Shown: piece by piece, positions 32,899 through 33,445 of the stretch
How positions within the stretch are numbered: the stretch's first letter is position 1
Layout of the letters: the number at the start of each line of letters is the position of its first letter
Source of the DNA: Clostridiaceae bacterium
Lineage (GTDB): Bacteria > Bacillota > Clostridia > Oscillospirales > Acutalibacteraceae
Assembly: GCA_016290515.1 (NCBI GenBank)
Contig: JAEEUJ010000003.1
Location: 1 to 33,445, forward strand
Reading direction: 5' to 3'
DNA: 33,445 nucleotides
Made by a program: the position numbers and the translations under genes
The notes under the pieces: model-generated
Database searches by the model: none
Told to the model about the DNA's origin: nothing
What the model saw: only the letters and a program-made list of their open reading frames with translations

Positions 32899-33445
32899 TT
32901 ATTTTAAGCTGAATTTAATTTCATCATCGTCGCCCGTTCTGCAGTTATACAGAAAATCCTGAGCCATTTCCCTCAGCGACGAGCCTTCGGGAATTAAGTT
33001 CTTTACGGGCTTTATGTTAAATCGGTTAACTATTCTGTCGGCACGCGCCGCAAGACCGTCGAGTGCCTTATACTCTGTCGTATTGGGCGTAAACGGGGCG
33101 TTGCCCGTGAAGATGTGCCTGAGAATCTCATAGGCTGCATCAATCACTTTTTTACTCTTTGCTTCCTGCTTTTCTGCAGGGGTTAACTTCTTCCATGCCC
33201 TGCCGAGCTTCGCGGCAGTTGAGAGGTTAAGCTTAAGCACCTTTTTTGCCAGCATTCGTATGAGAGTTTTGTGCTTTTTAAGCTTATCTGTCGGCAGATA
33301 GCCCTCGGCAAGCTGCAGGAAGCTGTCAAAATCACTTGCCGCAAGCGGAATAAGCTTTTCCCAGATGCCGGGGAAATTGAGATGATACAGATATTCGTAA
33401 GCGGATTTGCCGCCCGTGTCAATACCGTTGAGCGTATCGATGCCG
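32899..33445 (-). CDS. Unrecognised protein, partial (N-terminus beyond window edge)
   Basis: Reading the minus strand from the right edge, the frame is open from 33444 to the TAA at 32899-32901, at least 181 residues. An internal ATG at 33255 is not a convincing start, because the open frame continues upstream with normal-looking coding sequence (SAYEYLYHLNFPGIWEKLIP then AASDFDSFLQLAEGYLP). The visible part is mostly helical, rich in Lys and Leu (RMLAKKVLKLNLSTAAKLGR), has no transmembrane segment, and ends TGDDDEIKFSLK. I recognise no family. It is the most upstream visible gene of the five-gene operon, 25 nt before the zinc-ribbon gene; whether more genes precede it is unknown. Confidence 0.7.
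   Translation of the reverse strand, partial: GIDTLNGIDTGGKSAYEYLYHLNFPGIWEKLIPLAASDFDSFLQLAEGYLPTDKLKKHKTLIRMLAKKVLKLNLSTAAKLGRAWKKLTPAEKQEAKSKKVIDAAYEILRHIFTGNAPFTPNTTEYKALDGLAARADRIVNRFNIKPVKNLIPEGSSLREMAQDFLYNCRTGDDDEIKFSLK

Noticed and set aside
33183-33422. 79-aa minus-strand ORF near the right edge
   Set aside because: It overlaps, in another frame, the partial gene whose frame stays open to the window edge; its Ser/Arg-rich product looks like an out-of-frame translation.
1-33445. CRISPR array, tRNA or rRNA genes, phage integrase or transposase genes
   Set aside because: No regularly spaced repeats, no tRNA-like cloverleaf in the gaps, and no integrase or transposase protein features were seen on either strand.

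Overview
The window looks like chromosomal DNA of a low-to-mid GC Firmicute of class Clostridia, probably a gut Oscillospiraceae/Ruminococcaceae-type bacterium (inference). Supporting signs are strong AAGGAGG-type ribosome binding sites, sigma-A promoters, zinc-type S14, L36 and Adk, rpsD inside the alpha operon, a KOW protein between map and infA, a BspA-type leucine-rich-repeat protein with SLH domains, and a folded intergenic repeat of a kind I remember from gut clostridia.

Layout. (1) 1-1352: a folded repeat, a Nudix hydrolase and a YjdF-like membrane protein. (2) 1401-3876, minus strand: hom-lysC, the first steps of threonine/methionine/lysine synthesis. (3) 4057-6017: an AI-2E-family membrane protein overlapping a YwqE/CpsB-type PHP tyrosine phosphatase. 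(4) 6203-22248: one continuous S10-spc-alpha superoperon of 33 genes from rpsJ to rplQ. It has a good promoter, a structured leader of about 290 nt containing a terminator-like hairpin, no convincing internal terminator in the inspected gaps, and a strong terminator after rplQ. It encodes ribosomal proteins, SecY, adenylate kinase, methionine aminopeptidase, IF-1 and RNA polymerase alpha. (5) 22288-25345: a perfect-consensus promoter driving a large surface protein (transglutaminase-like, LRR_5, SLH) that is cut by an in-frame TAG. (6) 25362-27444: prepilin peptidase and a TRAM-less RlmD-type rRNA methyltransferase. (7) 27574-33445, minus strand: five tightly packed genes running off the right edge. 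These are an unrecognised partial protein, a zinc-ribbon membrane protein, a membrane-anchored exoprotein, a GPH/MelB-type transporter and an alkaline-phosphatase-superfamily enzyme made of two tandem copies.

The main points of interest are the exactly 290-residue duplication in the phosphatase-like enzyme and its uncharacterised operon, the L17 protein with a basic-then-acidic 90-residue tail, the amber-interrupted surface protein, the S10 leader with a possible attenuator, and the folded repeat at the left end. The rest is ordinary conserved housekeeping DNA. Everything here comes from reading the sequence; no database search was run.
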